A stretch of DNA of 64,000 nt, from the NCBI GenBank assembly GCA_964567595.1, contig CAZMNF010000002.1:44330-108329 (forward strand). The letters run 5' to 3'. A program made the translations under genes and the position numbers. The stretch is from CAZMNF01 sp964567595. GTDB taxonomy: Bacteria; Bipolaricaulota; Bipolaricaulia; RBG-16-55-9. Below are positions 52,339-61,320 of the stretch, in pieces (position 1 is the stretch's first letter; each line of letters opens with the position of its first letter). Under the pieces are notes generated by a model. That model saw only the letters and a program-made list of their open reading frames with translations. It had not been told where the DNA came from and searched no databases.

Positions 52339-53436
52339 ATGCCCGTCGACAATGAGCCCGTCAACCGTCCCGACGCCACCCCGGCCCCGATCTATCACGA
52401 TCCGGAGGACTGGCCTCTAATTACGCCCGATCTCCCGGGCATCGGCGGCGACCTCAAGACCGAGCCGGCGCACTTCGTCGTGGAGGAGATCCCGCTCTAC
52501 GAGCCCGCGGGCGAGGGCGAGCACGTCTACGTCCGCGTGACGCGCGAGGGCTGGACAACTCGCGAGCTCCAGCGTGAGATCGCCGACCTGTTCGATCTCA
52601 AGAACAACCACCTGGGCTGCGCCGGGCTCAAGGACAAGCACGCCCGGGCTACCCAGACGTTTTCCCTCCATCTGCTGGAGGCGGATCCGGACGAGGTGGC
52701 CGACCGGATCGAAACGGAACTGGGGGTCACGGTTGAGTGGGCCACGCGCCATGCCAACAAGATCCGCCGCGGCCACCTGATCGGCAACCGTTTTACGATC
52801 GCCCTGTTGAATCCGGGGGAGCCCGGGAGGGCTTGGGATCGGGCCCAGTCGATTGCCCAAGCGGTGCGCCAGCGCGGATTGCCCAACTACTTCGGTGCCC
52901 AGCGGTTGGGCGAGGATTGCGAAAACGCCCGCCACGGCCGCGAGATCCTTCTGGGACAGCGCGAGAAGCGCGGCCGCTGGATCCGGCGGTTCCTCATGTC
53001 GGCGTACCAGTCCTGGCTGTTCAATCGCTGGCTCGCCGAGCGCATCAACGTCGGGTGGTTTGCGGAGATTCTGCCGGGCGACGTCGCCAAGAAGACGGAC
53101 ACCGGCGGGCTGTTCAACGTCGACGACCTCGACCAGGAACGGCCCCGCTTCGACCGAGACGAAATCACGTACACGGGCCCGATTTACGGGCACAAACTCT
53201 GGTGGGCGGGCGGCGACCCGGGCGAGCTGGAGGCCCGCGTGGTCGCCGAGGAGGGCATCACGGATCGGCATTGGGCCCAGGCCCAGCTCAAGGGCACCCG
53301 CCGCCGAGCGCGGATCGTCCTGCCCGACCTGGAGGTTGAGGATGCTGCCGACGGGCTGCGCTTTTCCTTTGCGCTGCCCAAGGGAGCTTACGCCACGACG
53401 GTCTTGCGCGAGTTCCAGCGCCCGCTCGATAGCTGA
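52339..53436 (+). CDS. truD: tRNA pseudouridine(13) synthase TruD
   Basis: 365 residues. FVVEEIPLYEPAGEGEHVYVRV, the catalytic Asp in GCAGLKDKHARATQTFS, the NRFTIALL strand, and GLPNYFGAQRLGEDCENARHG followed by the family insertion domain. It modifies U13 in tRNA-Glu and others. TruD is scattered among bacteria and general in archaea and eukaryotes, so its presence is a useful lineage marker. An ABC ATPase gene begins about 85 nt downstream. Confidence 0.93.
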   Translation: MPVDNEPVNRPDATPAPIYHDPEDWPLITPDLPGIGGDLKTEPAHFVVEEIPLYEPAGEGEHVYVRVTREGWTTRELQREIADLFDLKNNHLGCAGLKDKHARATQTFSLHLLEADPDEVADRIETELGVTVEWATRHANKIRRGHLIGNRFTIALLNPGEPGRAWDRAQSIAQAVRQRGLPNYFGAQRLGEDCENARHGREILLGQREKRGRWIRRFLMSAYQSWLFNRWLAERINVGWFAEILPGDVAKKTDTGGLFNVDDLDQERPRFDRDEITYTGPIYGHKLWWAGGDPGELEARVVAEEGITDRHWAQAQLKGTRRRARIVLPDLEVEDAADGLRFSFALPKGAYATTVLREFQRPLDS

Positions 53437-53520
53437 GGGATGGCCCAGCAGTCACCATGACCGGTTGTTATGTGCGGATAAGACGAGGAACGGCCCGACG
53501 AAATTGATCGACGCTTGCCC

Positions 53521-54231
53521 ATGAACCAAGACGCATTCGTTCGCATCGAGGAGCTGAGCAAGTCGTACCGCGAGGGCCAAGTGTTGCACACCGTCCTGGA
53601 CCAACTTGATCTCGACATCGAGGCCGGCTCGATCGTGGCGATCCTGGGGCGCAGCGGCAGCGGCAAAAGCACGCTGCTCAACTTGGTCAGCGGCATCGAT
53701 CGGCCCGACAACGGCGCGATCTGGATCGGCGAACAGCGCGTCACGTCGCTGAGCGAGCGCGCCCGGACCCTGCTGCGTCGGCGCGCCATCGGCTTTCTCT
53801 TCCAGTTCTTCAACCTGATCCCGACGCTCACGGTGTGGGAGAACGTCACCTTGCCCGTGGAACTGAACGGGGGCCTGACCGATGACGCGCAGCAGCGCGT
53901 CGAGTCGCTGTTGGACGAGGTCGGTCTGCTTGAGCGTCGGACGGCCTATCCCGAACAGCTCTCCGGCGGCGAGCAACAGCGCATCGCGCTCGCCCGCGCG
54001 ATGGCCCACGATCCGGACCTCCTGCTCGCGGACGAGCCGACCGGCAACCTCGACGAGGCCACGGGACACCGCATGATGGAGCTCCTCGAACGCCTCGCCC
54101 GCGAGACGGGCCGCACGTGCCTGTTGGCGACCCACAGCCGCGAGGTCGCCCGCACGGCCGACCGCGTCCTGCGCTTGGACCGCGGCCAGATCGTGCCCGT
54201 CTCGGTCCCGGAAACCGCCCATGGCGACTGA
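53521..54231 (+). CDS. ABC transporter ATP-binding protein (LolD/MacB/AttE-like)
   Basis: 236 residues. Walker A ILGRSGSGKSTLLNLV, Q-loop in FLFQFFNLIPTLTVWEN, signature LSGGEQQRIALARA, Walker B LLLADEPTGNLDEATG and the H-loop LATHSREVA. This subfamily drives FtsX-type permeases that move lipids, lipoproteins or peptides. The ATG at 53521 follows a TTG two codons earlier. Its 3' end overlaps the permease start by 11 nt. Confidence 0.93.
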   Translation: MNQDAFVRIEELSKSYREGQVLHTVLDQLDLDIEAGSIVAILGRSGSGKSTLLNLVSGIDRPDNGAIWIGEQRVTSLSERARTLLRRRAIGFLFQFFNLIPTLTVWENVTLPVELNGGLTDDAQQRVESLLDEVGLLERRTAYPEQLSGGEQQRIALARAMAHDPDLLLADEPTGNLDEATGHRMMELLERLARETGRTCLLATHSREVARTADRVLRLDRGQIVPVSVPETAHGD

Positions 54232-56794
54232 GACGCGCGCGCTCGGTCGAGCCGCCTGGCGCCATCTGAAGCGCCACCCTTGGCAGGGCGTGCTCATGGC
54301 GCTCGGCGTCGCGCTCGGCGTGGCGGTCGTGGTGGCGGTCGACCTGGCCAACGCCAGTGCCTCCCGGGCGTTCGAGCTGAGCACCGAGGCCGTTGCCGGG
54401 CGCGCCACCCACGCCATCCGCGGCGGCCCAGAGGGCCTCGATGAGGACCTCTATGCCCAGCTGAAGCGCGACGGCGTCGCCCCCCTAGCGGCACCGGTGA
54501 TCAATCAGTACGTCTCCTCAGAGCAACTCGGGGATCGGGCGTTCCGCTTATTGGGCATTGACCCGTTCGCCGATGCGCCGTTTCGCAACTATCTCGTTCC
54601 TTCCGGCGATCTGTCCGTACAGGACCTGCAGTCGTTGCTCACCCGACCGGGCGCCGTTCTGATCTCGACCGACGTCGCCGCGCGATACGGACTGTCCGTC
54701 GGGGATTCGCTCACGCTGACCGTAAGCGGCTACGCGCGCGACGCGCGCATCGTCGGCTTGCTCCAGCCGAACGATACGTTCAGCCAACGGGCCCTGTCGG
54801 GGCTCATCATCGCCGACGTCGCCACGGCTCAGGAACTGACGGAGCGGACGGGGCGCTTGGATCGGATCGATCTCATTCTGCCCGAGGCCCCCGGCGCGGC
54901 GAGCCAAGCGAAACGCCGCATTCGCGAGCGATTGCCCGAGGGCGCACGGCTCCAGCCCGTCGGCACGCGCACGGGCGCGATCGAGCAGATGACGGCCGCG
55001 TTCCAGACCAATCTGACGGCGTTGAGCCTTTTGGCGCTCGTGGTTGGCGTCTTTCTCATCTACAACACGATGACGTTCGCGGTCGTCCAACGACGGGCGC
55101 TGTTCGGGACGCTGCGCTCGCTCGGCGCGACTCGGCGCCAGATTTTCCAGATCGTGCTGATCGAAGCGGGATCCATCGGGCTGATCAGTTCGGCGATCGG
55201 CGTCGGCCTCGGGATCGTGCTCGGCCAAGGCGCGGTCGAGTTGGTGACGCGCACGATCAACGACCTCTACTTCGTGCTGACGGTCCAGAGCGTCGGGTTA
55301 CCAACGGGAAGCCTCGTCAAGGGCGGACTCCTCGGCCTCGTCGCCACGCTTACGGCCGCGGCGTTCCCCGCCTGGGAGGCCGCGGCCACGTCGCCGAGCT
55401 CGGCGCTCTCGCGGGCCGGGTTGGAAGCCAAGGCTCGTCGCGTCGCGAGCTGGAGCGCGTTGGGCGGCGTTGGCGGCATTGCGCTTGGCTTGGGCATATT
55501 GGCGTGGCCGACGCGCGATTTGACCGTCAGCTTCGTCGGGACGTCGCTGGCCCTAATCGGCGCCGCGATGATCACGCCGTTGGCAACGTCCTGGTTGATG
55601 AAGGGGTTGAGCCGGCTGTTCGGGCGGATCTGGCGGCCGATCGGCCCCATGGCGCCCCGGGAAGTGAGCGCCTCGCTCAGCCGCACCTCCATCGCCGTGG
55701 CGGCGCTCGTCGTCGCCGTCTCCGTGACGATCGGCGTGGGATTGATGGTCACGAGCTTCCGCACCACCGTCGTCGACTGGCTCGATCAGTCCCTCAGCGG
55801 CGACGTCTACGTCTGGGCGCCGGGCTTCGGCAACGCCCAGACCTCGGCAACGCTCGATCCCGACATTGTCGACCGCGTCAACGAGCTGGAGGAGGCCGAC
55901 CGCGTCGACGCGCTGCGCAGCGTCATCGTCGACTCGGCCCAAGGATCGCTCCAGGTGGACGCCGTGGCGAACCCGAGCGACGGCAAAGAGCACACTTATC
56001 TCTGGACCGACGGGCCCGTGGATGAGATCTGGCACGAAGTGCGCACGAGCAAGGCCGTGATCGCCTCCGAGCCGCTGGCGCGCCGTCTGAATCTGACTCG
56101 AGCGAACGACGAGCTGACGCTGTTCACGGACGAGGGACGCCAGACGTTCGAGGTGGTCGGCGTCTACTACGACTACGGGTCCAGCCAAGGCATCGCGACG
56201 ATGTGGCACGAGATCTATCGCCAGTACTGGGACGACCCGTCGTGGACCGCGCTGTCGATCAACCTGCCCGCCGACGCTGACGCCGACCGAATTACCCGCC
56301 AGCTGCAGGCCGAGTTGACCGACATCCAGAGCGTCCAAGTCCAAGCCAATCGCGAACTTCGCGCGGAGGTGTTGGCCATCTTCGACCAGACGTTTGCCAT
56401 CACGAGCGCGCTGCAGCTATTGGCGATCGTGGTGGCGTTCATCGGCGTGCTGAGCGCGCTGTTGTCGTTGCAGTTGGAGAAGACGCGACAACTGGGCATC
56501 CTGCGCGCGCTCGGCTTCTCGGTCCGCGAGATCTGGGGCCTGATCACCCTGGAGACTGGCCTGATCGGCACGTCAGCCGGCCTGTTGGCGATACCGACGG
56601 GGTTCGGGTTGGCCCTGATCCTCGTCTACATCATCAACCGCCGCGCCTTCGGCTGGACGCTCCTGCTGCAGCTGGACGCGTGGACGTTTCTCCAGGCCCT
56701 TGCTGTGGCGATCGGCGCGGCGTTGCTGGCCGGACTCTATCCCGCTTATCGCATGAGCCGCATCCTGACCGCTGCGGCATTGAGGAACGAGTGA
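54221..56794 (+). CDS. FtsX-family ABC transporter permease
   Basis: 857 residues with two FtsX-type modules. A first membrane helix (about 22-42) and a large extracytoplasmic domain (about 45-260) are followed by a helix bundle around LLALVVGVFLIYNTMTFAVVQRR and LRSLGATRRQIFQIVLIEAG. A second module has its own periplasmic domain (about 520-720) and a final bundle with LQLEKTRQLGILRALGFSVREI. About ten membrane segments in total. It works with the ATPase just upstream and precedes an AttH-like lipocalin, the AttEFGH arrangement. Confidence 0.92.
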   Translation: MATETRALGRAAWRHLKRHPWQGVLMALGVALGVAVVVAVDLANASASRAFELSTEAVAGRATHAIRGGPEGLDEDLYAQLKRDGVAPLAAPVINQYVSSEQLGDRAFRLLGIDPFADAPFRNYLVPSGDLSVQDLQSLLTRPGAVLISTDVAARYGLSVGDSLTLTVSGYARDARIVGLLQPNDTFSQRALSGLIIADVATAQELTERTGRLDRIDLILPEAPGAASQAKRRIRERLPEGARLQPVGTRTGAIEQMTAAFQTNLTALSLLALVVGVFLIYNTMTFAVVQRRALFGTLRSLGATRRQIFQIVLIEAGSIGLISSAIGVGLGIVLGQGAVELVTRTINDLYFVLTVQSVGLPTGSLVKGGLLGLVATLTAAAFPAWEAAATSPSSALSRAGLEAKARRVASWSALGGVGGIALGLGILAWPTRDLTVSFVGTSLALIGAAMITPLATSWLMKGLSRLFGRIWRPIGPMAPREVSASLSRTSIAVAALVVAVSVTIGVGLMVTSFRTTVVDWLDQSLSGDVYVWAPGFGNAQTSATLDPDIVDRVNELEEADRVDALRSVIVDSAQGSLQVDAVANPSDGKEHTYLWTDGPVDEIWHEVRTSKAVIASEPLARRLNLTRANDELTLFTDEGRQTFEVVGVYYDYGSSQGIATMWHEIYRQYWDDPSWTALSINLPADADADRITRQLQAELTDIQSVQVQANRELRAEVLAIFDQTFAITSALQLLAIVVAFIGVLSALLSLQLEKTRQLGILRALGFSVREIWGLITLETGLIGTSAGLLAIPTGFGLALILVYIINRRAFGWTLLLQLDAWTFLQALAVAIGAALLAGLYPAYRMSRILTAAALRNE

Positions 56795-56801
56795 TCGACC
56801 C

Positions 56802-57971
56802 ATGACACGATTCCGCCTTGTCGGAAGCGCGATTCTTGTCGTCGCGGTGCTAGCTCTGGTGGGCGGGGCGCTCAATTTCGTGCTGAGCGACGATGCCGCG
56901 CGGCGCGCCCCGACGCTTTCGGCCAGCGACAGCACCGACATGAGCGGGTTCGCCCAAGCCGACGCGCCGCGCTCGTTCGCGTTCCCGGGCGATCATGCGC
57001 CCCATCCCGATTATCGCTCGGAGTGGTGGTACTTCACGGGCAACCTAGCCACCGCCGACGGGCGCTCCTTCGGGTATCAGTTGACGCTGTTCCGCCAAGC
57101 CTTGGTGCCGCCCGACGAGCGAGCGGACCGTGCCTCCGATTGGGCGACCAATCAGGTCTACATGGGCCACTTCGCCTTATCGGACGTGGACGGCGGTCGA
57201 TTCTACGACGCCGAGCGGTTCGCTCGCGGCGCGGCCGGCATCGCGGGGGCCCAAACGTCGCCGGTGGAGATCTGGTTGGAGGACTGGTCGATCACTTGGC
57301 GTGGTCAGCGATCACTGACGATTGAGGCTCATCAACCATCGTTTAGCATTGACCTCACGCTCAACCGCGAGAAACCGATCGTCTTCCAGGGCGGCAATGG
57401 CCTGAGTCCGAAGGGCCCCGAAGCGGGCAACGCGTCGTATTACTACAGCATGACCCGACTGAGCGCCGAGGGCACGGTGCGCACGGACGACCGACGCTTC
57501 GAGGTAACAGGCACCAGTTGGCTCGATCGGGAGTTCAGCAGCAGCTTTTTGAGCGAGAATCAGATCGGCTGGGACTGGTTCGCGCTGCAGTTGGACAACG
57601 ACACCGAGCTGATGCTCTATCGGCTCCGCCGGAGTGACGGGGCGAAAAGTCCTTACTCGTCGGGGACGTTCGTCGCTCCCAACGGCGACGCGCGCCACCT
57701 TGACGGCGACGAATTCGAACTGACCCCCACGGCCGAGTGGACCAGTCCCCGCTCCGGCGCAACGTATCCCGTCGCTTGGCAGATCGAGGTGCCCCCGTTG
57801 GATGCCGAGTTGACGATTGAGCCGCAGCTGCGGGACCAGGAACTGAGCGGCTCGTTCCTCTATTGGGAAGGGGCGATCCGCGTTACGGGTCAGCTGCGCG
57901 GCCAAGCGATCGAGGGCGTCGGCTACGCCGAACTGACCGGCTACGCCGAATCGCTGCAGGGGCGCTTCTAG
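56802..57971 (+). CDS. AttH/CrtC-like exported lipocalin-fold protein
   Basis: 389 residues. One N-terminal membrane or signal segment (LVGSAILVVAVLALVGGALNF). The rest matches the AttH/carotenoid 1,2-hydratase-like family: HPDYRSEWWYFTGNL, GYQLTLFRQAL, YMGHFALSDVDGGRFY, SYYYSMTRLSAEG, GTSWLDREFSSSFL and GWDWFALQLDNDTELMLYRLR. No carotenoid genes are adjacent. In ABC-permease operons this protein probably binds the transported lipid outside the membrane; the substrate is unknown. It starts 7 nt after the permease. Confidence 0.9.
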   Translation: MTRFRLVGSAILVVAVLALVGGALNFVLSDDAARRAPTLSASDSTDMSGFAQADAPRSFAFPGDHAPHPDYRSEWWYFTGNLATADGRSFGYQLTLFRQALVPPDERADRASDWATNQVYMGHFALSDVDGGRFYDAERFARGAAGIAGAQTSPVEIWLEDWSITWRGQRSLTIEAHQPSFSIDLTLNREKPIVFQGGNGLSPKGPEAGNASYYYSMTRLSAEGTVRTDDRRFEVTGTSWLDREFSSSFLSENQIGWDWFALQLDNDTELMLYRLRRSDGAKSPYSSGTFVAPNGDARHLDGDEFELTPTAEWTSPRSGATYPVAWQIEVPPLDAELTIEPQLRDQELSGSFLYWEGAIRVTGQLRGQAIEGVGYAELTGYAESLQGRF

Positions 57972-58015
57972 GCCGCTTCCGCGTTCGAGTCGATCAGGCC
58001 CCAACAAGCGGGCGC

Positions 58016-58044
58016 TTGATCCTCTGGAGGGGCTGTGCCATGAT
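58016..58044 (+). promoter_or_regulatory. Leaderless-type promoter of the YitT gene
   Basis: TTGATC (58016-58021), 17 bp, CATGAT (58039-58044), then 9 nt to the ATG at 58054. A GGAGG at 58026 lies within the spacer and is too far upstream of the start codon to serve as a ribosome-binding site. Confidence 0.4.
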
Positions 58045-58053
58045 GCCTTCGCT

Positions 58054-58950
58054 ATGGGGTTCATGGCCGAAACGCTGACCCAAGTGCGGGCGCTCAGTTG
58101 GCGCACCATTCTGCGCGACTACGGCTTTCTGACCGTCGGCGGCCTCCTCATGGCCCTCAGCTTCGACGTCTTTCTCTCACCGGCTGAGGTGGCTCCCGGA
58201 GGCGTGCCCGGTGTGGCGATCATCATCAACCGGTTCACGGGACTTCCCGAGGGCATGACGATGCTCGTGCTCAACCTGCCGCTGCTGGTGCCTGGCTTCT
58301 TCTATTTGGGGCGGTTCCGTTTCCTTGCGCGGACGTTTTACGCCGTGATTATCTTCAACGTGGGCGTTGATGTGCTTCCGGCCGTTTTGCCGCCGCAGGG
58401 CATCACCGACGATATCCTGCTCAACACGCTCTACGGGGCGGTTGTCGGCGGCGTCGGATCCGGTCTCATCTATCGCGGGCGCGGCACGCCGGGCGGTACG
58501 GGCGTTATTAGCCGCATCTTGCAACGACGAACCGGCATTCCGATCAGCCAGCTCTACATCGCCATCGACGGGGCGGTCATCCTGGCGCTGGGGCTGTTCT
58601 TGGGCTGGGAGAAGTCGCTCTATGCGCTGGTGATGCTCTTCCTCTGGGGAATCGTGACGGACTACGTTCTGGAAGGCCCAGGGCTGGTGCGCACGGCGTT
58701 CATCGTCACGGAAAAGCCGAACGAGGTCGCCACGCATCTGTTTGAGCGCATGGGCGTTGGCGTTACGGCCTGGGAGGCCCGCGGCATGTTTACCGAGCGC
58801 GAGCGGACGGTGCTGTTCTGCACGATCAGCCGCCCCGACGTCAACACGATCAAGTGGATCGTCGCCGAAGCCGATCCGTCGGCGTTCGTCGTGATCGGCG
58901 AGGGCCATCAAGTGCGCGGCGGACGCCTGGGACGAGCGCCGGAAGATTGA
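58054..58950 (+). CDS. YitT family membrane protein
   Basis: 298 residues (or 295 from the ATG at 58063). Five or six membrane helices in the YitT_membrane domain, with FDVFLSPAEVAPGGVPGVA and GRGTPGGTGVISRIL. A C-terminal DUF2179 domain (about 215-290) follows: TAFIVTEKPNEVATHLFE, RTVLFCTISRPDVNTIKW and DPSAFVVIGEGHQVRGG. The function of the family is unknown. Confidence 0.9.
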   Translation: MGFMAETLTQVRALSWRTILRDYGFLTVGGLLMALSFDVFLSPAEVAPGGVPGVAIIINRFTGLPEGMTMLVLNLPLLVPGFFYLGRFRFLARTFYAVIIFNVGVDVLPAVLPPQGITDDILLNTLYGAVVGGVGSGLIYRGRGTPGGTGVISRILQRRTGIPISQLYIAIDGAVILALGLFLGWEKSLYALVMLFLWGIVTDYVLEGPGLVRTAFIVTEKPNEVATHLFERMGVGVTAWEARGMFTERERTVLFCTISRPDVNTIKWIVAEADPSAFVVIGEGHQVRGGRLGRAPED

Positions 58951-58993
58951 ATGAACCTCGAGGGGCCGCCACGCTCGCTGCAACGTCAGTGGA

Positions 58994-59221
58994 TCAACGC
59001 CACAATCGCGCGATCAAGTTGATCACCACGGAGAGCACGATGCTCAACGCGACCATCGTGCCCAATGGAACGTAGACCGTCGTGTTGCCCCATTGCCAAA
59101 CGACGTCCCCGGGAAGCCGACCGAGCCAAGGGACCCGGCCGACCAGCATGAGCAGCCCCCCAAGGGCCGCAAGGACCAGGCCCGCTAGCAGGACGTAGCG
59201 CCCGAGGTCGCTGATCTCCAT
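58994..59221 (-). CDS. DUF2905 family small membrane protein
   Basis: 75 residues with two membrane helices. The conserved LVGRVPWLGRLPGDVVWQWGN and YVPLGTMVALSIVLS segments identify DUF2905. No function is known. There is no Shine-Dalgarno; TTATCT lies 7 nt before the ATG, which fits the leaderless pattern of the window. Confidence 0.88.
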   Translation of the reverse strand: MEISDLGRYVLLAGLVLAALGGLLMLVGRVPWLGRLPGDVVWQWGNTTVYVPLGTMVALSIVLSVVINLIARLWR

Positions 59222-59263
59222 TGTGCCGAGATAATTCGAGCAATCCGCGGTTGATCCACGGCG

Positions 59264-59758
59264 TTAGCGCCCCGTCGGCTGCAGGCTGAGATCGGCAGAG
59301 GCCTGGAGGCAGGTCGCTTCCCCCTCCAAGTGGAGCCGAGCGATCTCCATCGCTCGCGAGCGCGCGTCCTGGCGCTCCCGCCACGTCAGGTATTGGGACA
59401 CGCCCGACATGGCCACCGAGACTAGCGTGGCACCCACTTGGGCGTTGACGACGATCGGCCCGATCCGGATCTCCAGATCGAGCGCGTTCGTCCCCACCGC
59501 CGCCGCAGACGCAAGCCCCAGGACGTTGCCAACGAGACGGACCGAGTCGGCGATTTGGAAGCCCTGTTCCACGTCGCGAGCCGCCTCGACGCAGCCCATG
59601 GCCTCGAACGTCTGGATCGGCGCGCCGTAGGCCATCCAGCCGAGTTGGGACGGCGTGACGGCGATGTCCACGGTTGACGCTGGCGATTGTTGGGCGATCG
59701 TTCCCGAGCCGACGAGGACGAGCAACGCAAGCGTCGTCATCAGGATGCGTTGTTGCAT
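59264..59758 (-). CDS. Exported hypothetical protein
   Basis: 164 residues, not recognised. Signal peptide (MQQRILMTTLALLVLVGSGTIAQQ). The mature part has two Cys (MGCVEAA and ATCLQAS), a hydrophobic mid-section (VRLVGNVLGLASAAAVG) and a charged helix (YLTWRERQDARSRAMEIARL). AAAGGAG precedes the ATG. It follows the DASS transporter on the same strand, 25 nt away. Confidence 0.65.
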   Translation of the reverse strand: MQQRILMTTLALLVLVGSGTIAQQSPASTVDIAVTPSQLGWMAYGAPIQTFEAMGCVEAARDVEQGFQIADSVRLVGNVLGLASAAAVGTNALDLEIRIGPIVVNAQVGATLVSVAMSGVSQYLTWRERQDARSRAMEIARLHLEGEATCLQASADLSLQPTGR

Positions 59759-59783
59759 GGGAGAACTCCTTTCCGCTGGGCCC

Positions 59784-61313
59784 TCAACGCCCCAGGATGA
59801 GGGGCACGATCACTAACGACAAGGCCGCGATCAACACGACGCTGATCAGGTTGAGCCAGATGCCGGCTCGGGCCATCTCCGGGATCGACAGATAGCCCGA
59901 CCCGAAGACGATCGCGTTGGGCGGCGTCGCCACCGGCATGACGAATGCGCAGCTGGCGGCCAAGGCGACGGGAACGATCAGCACGTTCGAACTGAGCCCC
60001 AAGCCGGGAGCGATGCTCGACATGATCGGGATGAGCGTGGCGGCCGTGGCGGTGTTGCTGGTCAGATTGGTCAAAACCGCCACCAGCGCGACCACGGCCA
60101 ATACGATCAGCAGCGCCGGGGCCCGGCCCATATCGACCACTTGGGCGCCCATGAACGCGCCGACGCCGTTGGCTTGAATCGCTTCGGCCAGGCTCAACCC
60201 GCCGCCGAACAGGATCAGGATGCCCCAAGGCAGCTCGCGGGCACCCTCCCAGTCCATGACGAAGACGCGTTCGCGAAGGTTGACGGGGATGACGAACAAC
60301 AACAGGCCCGCGGTCATGGCGATGCCGGCGTCGGTCAGCCCGCCGAACGGCGCGATGCCGGCGATTTCGATTTGCACCAACAACGGCCGCAGAATCCAGG
60401 AAGCGGCCGTCAGAAAGAAGACCCCCGCCGTGACCCACTCGCCCCGTTTGACGGGGCCGAGGTCCTCGTACGCCGAGCGCGTCAACTGGCGGCCGCCTTC
60501 GATGCGCTCGATGCGGACCGGATACAAGGCGCGCGTCAACAGAGCCCAGATTAGGGGCAACAGGATGATCACGAACGGCAGGCCCACGAGCATCCAGCGG
60601 GCGAAGCTGACCTCCTGGCCGAGGGTCTCGCGCATGTAGGAGACCAGCACCAAGTTCGGTGGGGTGCCGATGATCGTGCCAACCCCGCCCACGGACGCCG
60701 CGTACGCGATTCCCAACAACAACGCAATGGAGAAGTTCCGCCCCGTCTGGGGCAACGCCGAGCCCAAGGACTGTCCGGCCTTCTGGCGCAACACGAGATC
60801 AATGACGCTGAGCGCGATCGGCAGCATCATCACGGTCGTCGCCGTGTTGGAGACCCACATGCTCAGCACCGCCGTCACCACCATGAAGCCGGCGATCATG
60901 CGGTTCGGCTCGGTGCCGACCAACCGAAGGGTGACGAGCGCGATGCGCCGATGCAGGTCCCAGCGTTGCATCGACAGCGACAAAAGGAATCCGCCCATGA
61001 ACAGGAAGATGAGCGGATTGGCGAAGGGACGCGTGGCCCCCTCGATGGAGGTCGCGCCCGTGATCGGCAAGAGCACGATCGGCAAGAGCGCCGTGGCGGA
61101 GACGTGGATCGTCTCGGTGAGCCACCAGATCGCCATCCAGATCCCGATCGCCGCTGTGGCTCGCCCGGCAATGGGGAAGGCGACCCGCTCGCCCGACGCG
61201 TTGACGAACGCATCCGGCAACGCCAGATAGACGATCAACGCCAGGAGCGGCCCGGCAAACAGGCCGATCCATTGGACGGCACGCCGCGAGAGCCGGATCG
61301 GCGGCTCAGCCAT
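59784..61313 (-). CDS. DASS (SLC13) family sodium:dicarboxylate/sulfate symporter
   Basis: 509 residues, about 11-12 membrane helices in two repeats. Each has the SNT substrate/sodium signature: WVSNTATTVMMLPIA and NLTSNTATAATLIPIM. Also GGFLLSLSMQRWDLHRRIAL, GTIIGTPPNLVLV and the second-half VMPVATPPNAIVFGSG. It imports dicarboxylates such as succinate or malate, or sulfate, with sodium. It starts 7 nt after the serC stop, so the two are co-transcribed. Confidence 0.93.
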   Translation of the reverse strand: MAEPPIRLSRRAVQWIGLFAGPLLALIVYLALPDAFVNASGERVAFPIAGRATAAIGIWMAIWWLTETIHVSATALLPIVLLPITGATSIEGATRPFANPLIFLFMGGFLLSLSMQRWDLHRRIALVTLRLVGTEPNRMIAGFMVVTAVLSMWVSNTATTVMMLPIALSVIDLVLRQKAGQSLGSALPQTGRNFSIALLLGIAYAASVGGVGTIIGTPPNLVLVSYMRETLGQEVSFARWMLVGLPFVIILLPLIWALLTRALYPVRIERIEGGRQLTRSAYEDLGPVKRGEWVTAGVFFLTAASWILRPLLVQIEIAGIAPFGGLTDAGIAMTAGLLLFVIPVNLRERVFVMDWEGARELPWGILILFGGGLSLAEAIQANGVGAFMGAQVVDMGRAPALLIVLAVVALVAVLTNLTSNTATAATLIPIMSSIAPGLGLSSNVLIVPVALAASCAFVMPVATPPNAIVFGSGYLSIPEMARAGIWLNLISVVLIAALSLVIVPLILGR

Positions 61314-61320
61314 GTCGGGA

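Noticed and set aside
54548..55228. Open frame antisense to the FtsX-type permease.
   Set aside because: Shadow frame, rich in Arg, Glu and Gln with no domain; the plus-strand gene is clear.
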